From Prevotella sp. (GTDB lineage Bacteria > Bacteroidota > Bacteroidia > Bacteroidales > Bacteroidaceae), in NCBI GenBank assembly GCA_017424205.1, contig JAFPAS010000122.1:1-10345 (forward strand): a stretch of 10,345 nucleotides of DNA, written 5' to 3'. This document shows positions 7,055-10,345 of this stretch, piece by piece. Every line of letters begins with the position of its first letter. Positions within the stretch are counted from its first letter, which is position 1. The notes below the pieces were generated by a model. It was given only the letters and a program-made list of their open reading frames with translations. It was not told the DNA's origin and searched no databases. Both the position numbers and the translations under genes were made by a program.

Positions 7055-7762
7055 CTATCGCTGGTCACAGGATGCAGCAATGACGCGCTCGCACTGTGTC
7101 AGAAGCCATTCGTTCTGCTGCTCTAAAGTCATGCTGCTATTATCGAGGAAAAGCGCGTCATCGGCTGCGCGTAGCGGTGACACTTCGCGGTGAGAGTCGA
7201 TATAATCGCGTTCGATAACATTTTTTAGTATGACAGAATAATCGGCAGGCATGCCCTTAGACATCAATTCATCATAGCGTCTCTGCGCACGAACCTCTGC
7301 CGATGCCGTAACAAAAATCTTGAGTTCGGCATCAGGAAAAACTGTTGTGCCGATATCACGGCCATCCATAACAACGCCTTTATCCTTGCCCATATTGCGC
7401 TGCTGGGCTACCATGGCTTCACGGACAAAAGGAAGCACGGCTATATGGCTGACGTAATTGCTCACCTCTATAGAACGTATTTCCTTCTCTACGTTTATGC
7501 CATTAAGATAGATGTCTGGCATTCTAGTGTCTGGGTTTAATCTGAACGATATATTGATATCATCTATAACAGACTGAAGGGCTGCAACATTGACCTCCTT
7601 AGTGTCAGATATCATATCATTATTCATGGCATAGAGAGTTACGGCACGATACATCGCCCCTGTGTCAATGTATATATACCCCAACTGCTTGGCCAGCTGC
7701 TTGGCCATAGTGCTTTTTCCGCAAGACGAATGTCCGTCTATAGCTATTGTTATCTTCTTCAT
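7055..7762 (-). CDS. cmk: Cytidylate (CMP/dCMP) kinase
   Basis: This cytoplasmic enzyme phosphorylates CMP and dCMP with ATP in pyrimidine nucleotide recycling. The 235 residues fit the family. The P-loop is GHSSCGKST at 10-18 (Lys16). The CMP-binding segment [11 protein letters not shown] is at 32-42 (Asp33, Arg39), and the DGRDIGT motif at 133-139. The lid region has RRYDEL at 161-166, then [13 protein letters not shown] at 185-197 with the substrate-contacting arginines, and DDALFLD at 201-207. It starts 17 bases after the porQ stop codon, so the two form an operon. A porQ-cmk pairing is familiar from other Bacteroidota such as Porphyromonas. In many of those genomes ispH follows cmk; here the importer genes follow instead. 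Confidence 0.97.
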   Translation of the reverse strand: MKKITIAIDGHSSCGKSTMAKQLAKQLGYIYIDTGAMYRAVTLYAMNNDMISDTKEVNVAALQSVIDDINISFRLNPDTRMPDIYLNGINVEKEIRSIEVSNYVSHIAVLPFVREAMVAQQRNMGKDKGVVMDGRDIGTTVFPDAELKIFVTASAEVRAQRRYDELMSKGMPADYSVILKNVIERDYIDSHREVSPLRAADDALFLDNSSMTLEQQNEWLLTQCERVIAASCDQR

Positions 7763-7779
7763 TACGCTAAAATTATTTT

Positions 7780-8730
7780 TTACAGATTAAACGCCACATT
7801 GGCAACAAGTCCGGAACTTGATGCATGATATTTCCCATAGGACACATTAACCTTGAAGCGTTCAAGATTAAGTCCTGCACCAAACGACAGTCCTGCACCA
7901 TGTGACGACGATTCGCTATCAGCACTCATCAGACCCATCTCGTCTGCCCTGCGGAAACTGTATCCACCGGCAACATACATCTGCGGCGATAGGATAATTT
8001 CTGCACCTACGCATAGATGGTTGATAAGTTTATAATCTAAATGATTCAAATCAACAAGGGTGGCCGAGAAACGCAGAGGTGAACCTACGAGACGCTTGGT
8101 TACACCGAGCTGCACATCTAAAGGCATTCTCTCAAAAGTTTCGTCATAGGACATAATCTGCCCACCAAGATTCTTCACCGCAAAGCCAAAAGACCACTCT
8201 GCATCAGGAAGATACAGGCTCAGGCCCAAGTCTGCAGCAACAGCGGCAGATGTATACGAACCGATATTGCCATGTATATATTTCAGCGTAACACCTCCAG
8301 AGAGATTCTGCATGAGTTCGTATGCAAGCGTCGCGCTGAATGAGATGTCGCTGGCAGAGAAGGTACCTAACTCATTGTTCGCTGAGTCTGTATGTTTCAT
8401 AGAGCCATAACCCATGTACTGTATGCCAAAACCAACATGCCATCTGTCAGAGAAAATCATATTATATGCGGCTGTGGCGTTTGTGCAGCCGCTCATGTAA
8501 TTCATATATTGCAGCCCGACTGTTTTTGGTGTGACACCAAGCAATAATGATGGATTATGAAACATCATCAGCAGGTCGTCATCGGGCATCGTGATATTAT
8601 CGCCACCTATCGATGCGGCATGCGCACTGACTGGCAGACGTAAGAAGTTATACTCCGTCTGGCTTTCATGCTGAGCAGATATTTGCAGGCTCATAATGAA
8701 TAAAACACAGACAAAAAAACATTTCTTCAT
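7780..8730 (-). CDS. porQ: Type IX secretion system protein PorQ
   Basis: This outer-membrane beta-barrel of the PorV/PorQ (FadL-like) group has 316 residues. Residues 1-19 form a Sec signal peptide, with likely cleavage at ISA|Q. The mature N-terminus carries [16 protein letters not shown] (28-43) followed by [14 protein letters not shown] (50-63), the signature of PorQ. The rest alternates short amphipathic strands rich in Gly, Tyr and aromatic residues and ends in VANVAFNL, a typical barrel-closing strand. In the type IX system, PorQ works with PorU, PorV and PorZ at the cell surface, where cargo C-terminal signals are removed and cargo is attached to A-LPS. Its presence implies a type IX system encoded elsewhere, because no other component is in this window. 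A -7 box lies 23 bases upstream of the ATG, and cmk follows in the same operon. Confidence 0.9.
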   Translation of the reverse strand: MKKCFFVCVLFIMSLQISAQHESQTEYNFLRLPVSAHAASIGGDNITMPDDDLLMMFHNPSLLLGVTPKTVGLQYMNYMSGCTNATAAYNMIFSDRWHVGFGIQYMGYGSMKHTDSANNELGTFSASDISFSATLAYELMQNLSGGVTLKYIHGNIGSYTSAAVAADLGLSLYLPDAEWSFGFAVKNLGGQIMSYDETFERMPLDVQLGVTKRLVGSPLRFSATLVDLNHLDYKLINHLCVGAEIILSPQMYVAGGYSFRRADEMGLMSADSESSSHGAGLSFGAGLNLERFKVNVSYGKYHASSSGLVANVAFNL

Positions 8731-8752
8731 ATAAATAATCTAAATTTATCCG

Positions 8753-8760
8753 CAAAGATA
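8753..8760 (-). promoter_or_regulatory. Putative -7 promoter box of porQ-cmk
   Basis: On the minus strand the bases are TATCTTTG followed by CG, an exact match to the Bacteroidota -7 consensus TAnnTTTG. Transcription would start near 8746, giving a leader of roughly 16 bases before the porQ ATG. No clear -33 TTTG is present at the usual spacing; TTTG at 8771-8774 on this strand is too close. Confidence 0.55.
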
Positions 8761-8787
8761 AGCATTTTTTCAAATATCTGAGGTAAA

Positions 8788-8815
8788 TTTGCAGACAAGA
8801 AAATCTTTATACTTG
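8788..8815 (+). promoter_or_regulatory. Putative promoter of the tonB-family gene
   Basis: A -33-like TTTG at 8788-8791 is followed after 16 bases by TATACTTG at 8808-8815, one mismatch from TAnnTTTG. The spacing is slightly short for the Bacteroidota consensus. Transcription would start near 8822, about 17 bases before the TTG start codon at 8839. Confidence 0.4.
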
Positions 8816-8838
8816 CGTAATTTTAATAAATTAACGTT

Positions 8839-9546
8839 TTGATTACAAGAAAGACATACAGAGCTGACATTGACAGGCTGCGCCCAAGAATCTTCTTGGC
8901 ATCATTCTGTATCATAACCATACTATTCGTTGCGGCTATGAATATTAACATAGGACTGTCGTCAGCAGATATTATCGACAAGGCTATAGAAGACATCGCT
9001 ATAGACATAAAACTGCCGCCTCTGCCAGAACAGGACAAAAATATTATTGCTGCCGATGTTGCAGAGAATAACTATTCAAACAGAATTAAAGCTGTAAATG
9101 ATATCAATGAAACAAAAAGAGAAGAAATAAAAGAACAGATCAAATTCAGCACTCTTGAGGCGGAGAACATAGAAGATATAATGGAAGATGAAAGCACAGC
9201 CATCTCACCGCTGATGAATAAAAATGAAGAGGACGCACCGTTAAGAATTGTAGAGGAGCTGCCGGAGTTTCCTGGAGGCATGTCGGAGCTGATGCGATGG
9301 CTGACTAATGCGCTGAAATATCCGCAACGCTCAAAAAATCTGAAACAGCAGGGCGAGGTGAAGGTTTCTTTTGTAGTAGAGAAAGACGGAACGGTTTCAA
9401 ACATAAAATTCATAAAGCAAACACACACGGCACTTGATGCAGAAGTGTTACGCGTCATGCGCATAATGCCAAAATGGACACCAGCAAAACATCATGGTAA
9501 ACCTTGCCGCGCAGTTATAGCAATACCGTTTGTATTCGCAATGTAA
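8839..9546 (+). CDS. TonB-family energy-transducing protein
   Basis: This 235-residue inner-membrane protein spans the periplasm and passes proton-motive energy to TonB-dependent outer-membrane receptors. The N-terminus TYRADIDRLRPRIF (6-19) precedes one transmembrane helix at about 19-35, as in other Bacteroidota TonB proteins. Residues 45-130 form an acidic, charged linker with little proline apart from LPPLPEQ (59-65). The C-terminal domain begins at PEFPGG (142-147) and continues with KYP (160-162), QGEVKVSFVVEKDG (171-184), LDAEVLRVMRIMPKWTPAK (199-217), GKPCRA (220-225) and IPFVF (229-233). The start is TTG at 8839. An in-frame stop lies at 8827-8829, and the first ATG (8938, residue 34) would remove the membrane helix, so TTG is the best choice. 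No ExbB or ExbD gene is adjacent. The gene is divergent from porQ. Confidence 0.9.
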   Translation: MITRKTYRADIDRLRPRIFLASFCIITILFVAAMNINIGLSSADIIDKAIEDIAIDIKLPPLPEQDKNIIAADVAENNYSNRIKAVNDINETKREEIKEQIKFSTLEAENIEDIMEDESTAISPLMNKNEEDAPLRIVEELPEFPGGMSELMRWLTNALKYPQRSKNLKQQGEVKVSFVVEKDGTVSNIKFIKQTHTALDAEVLRVMRIMPKWTPAKHHGKPCRAVIAIPFVFAM

Positions 9547-9588
9547 TACACATACCACACACGGTAAAACCACATGTTCTGTCATTAT

Positions 9589-9627
9589 AAAAAAATCAGC
9601 CTGCCGAGATTATGCGACAGACTGATT
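9589..9627 (-). terminator. Intrinsic terminator after kdsB
   Basis: On the minus strand, AATCAGTCTG (9627-9618) pairs with CAGGCTGATT (9603-9594) over 10 base pairs with one G-U pair and a 14-base loop. A run of seven T follows (9595-9589), the first two shared with the stem. It begins 15 bases after the kdsB stop codon. On the plus strand no T tract follows the stem, so it is probably one-directional. Confidence 0.8.
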
Positions 9628-9642
9628 CTGATATATATAATC

Positions 9643-10345
9643 TTACTCCTCTAGACAGAAACCTCTTTCATGAAGAAACGACTCCGCACGTTCCAAATCT
9701 GCAGGGGTGTCAATACCAATTGTTTCAATGTCAGTCATACCAACTTTTATTCTATAACCATTCTCAAGCCAGCGTAACTGCTCAAGACTTTCGGCCTTTT
9801 CTAATGGTGACTGTGGCAATTGGGTTATCTCTTCAAGTACGTTGCTTCTATAAGCATATAGACCTATATGCTTGAGATAAGGAAATGATGCTGGCCACAA
9901 CTTTGTCTCAACACCTCGACAGAAAGGTATGACAGAACGTGAGAAATACATAGCATAGCCTAATTGTGAGACAACAATTTTAGGCGAATTGGGATTGCTC
10001 ACCATTTCATAGGCTTCTTCACAATCAGGACTGAAGGGCTTACCCAATGTAGCAATCTGAGTGGCAGGATCATCAAAGCAAGCCAATACAGATTCTATCT
10101 GACTTTTATGAATAAATGGCTCGTCACCCTGAACATTTACTACAACATCATAAGATATACCGGTTTTTTCTGATATGATTTGAGCAGCTTCTGCTATTCT
10201 GTCTGTTCCGCTTTTATGGCATGCCGATGTCATTACAGCCTTTCCACCAAAAGCTTCTACTGCATCATAAATCCTTTTATCGTCAGTAGCGACATAAACA
10301 TCTGTCACAACCTTCAATACCTGCTCATACACTCGCTCTATCATG
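9643..10345 (-). CDS. kdsB: 3-deoxy-manno-octulosonate cytidylyltransferase (CMP-Kdo synthetase), 5' end cut
   Basis: This cytoplasmic enzyme activates Kdo with CTP to give CMP-Kdo for the inner core of lipopolysaccharide. The visible 233 residues cover all but about 25 N-terminal residues. The usual start with the IPARYASTRFPGKP-type CTP loop lies beyond the right edge, so the ATG at 10344 is an internal Met (the family reads GKPMI-RVYEQ here). Counting from that Met, motifs are ATDD (19-22), SGTDR (45-49), VQGDEP (71-76), NPNSPKIV (117-124), AMYFSRSVIP (131-140), KHIGLYAYR (158-166), SPLEKAESLEQLR (179-191) and GIDTPADLERA (210-220), including the conserved Asp212. The C-terminus is complete (TAA) and is followed by an intrinsic terminator. 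It is convergent with the tonB-family gene. Confidence 0.96.
   Translation of the reverse strand, partial: MIERVYEQVLKVVTDVYVATDDKRIYDAVEAFGGKAVMTSACHKSGTDRIAEAAQIISEKTGISYDVVVNVQGDEPFIHKSQIESVLACFDDPATQIATLGKPFSPDCEEAYEMVSNPNSPKIVVSQLGYAMYFSRSVIPFCRGVETKLWPASFPYLKHIGLYAYRSNVLEEITQLPQSPLEKAESLEQLRWLENGYRIKVGMTDIETIGIDTPADLERAESFLHERGFCLEE

Noticed and set aside
10342..10344. ATG at 10344 as the true start of kdsB
   Set aside because: It would remove the CTP-binding N-terminal loop that all KdsB proteins have. The context matches the internal GKPMI region, so the gene continues past the edge.

Overview
The window looks like chromosomal core sequence from a Bacteroidota bacterium, most likely a Prevotella-like member of the Bacteroidales. 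The evidence is: a PorQ-type outer-membrane protein of the type IX secretion system; a TonB protein with the Bacteroidota-style N-terminus and FPGG-containing C-terminal domain; an OmpH/Skp-type chaperone made as a lipoprotein; promoter boxes matching the Bacteroidota -7 consensus TAnnTTTG; and a general lack of Shine-Dalgarno sequences in front of the genes. Genus-level placement is inference.

Layout, left to right. (1) On the minus strand, a HAD-family phosphatase is cut by the left edge (1-110), preceded by the dipeptidase gene pepD (190-1638). (2) A divergent promoter region (1639-1726) carries two face-to-face -7 boxes inside an 8-bp inverted repeat. (3) A plus-strand run follows: a small membrane protein of unknown function (1727-1963), an OmpH-like lipoprotein (1979-2584), endonuclease III nth (2591-3232) and radA (3281-4663), closed by a strong intrinsic terminator (4667-4706). 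(4) After a convergent gap with no gene (4707-4863) comes a minus-strand run, in transcription order porQ (8730-7780), cmk (7762-7055), an ABC importer substrate-binding lipoprotein (6966-5878) and its FecCD/BtuC-type permease (5865-4864). No ATPase gene follows. (5) A short divergent region (8731-8838) separates porQ from a plus-strand TonB gene that appears to start with TTG (8839-9546). (6) A convergent gap holds an intrinsic terminator for kdsB (9589-9627), and kdsB runs off the right edge (9643-10345).

Functionally this is mostly housekeeping: peptide breakdown (pepD), DNA repair and recombination (nth, radA), nucleotide metabolism (cmk), LPS Kdo synthesis (kdsB), and cell-envelope biogenesis and transport (OmpH, PorQ, TonB, FecCD/BtuF-type importer). 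The envelope theme is consistent: outer-membrane protein folding, type IX secretion, TonB energisation and uptake of a metal chelate or corrinoid.

I found no mobile element, CRISPR array, tRNA, rRNA or defence system, and no convincing new multi-gene system. The points most worth a second look are the uncharacterised small membrane protein, the symmetrical overlapping promoters in front of it, the importer without an adjacent ATPase, and the TTG start of tonB.
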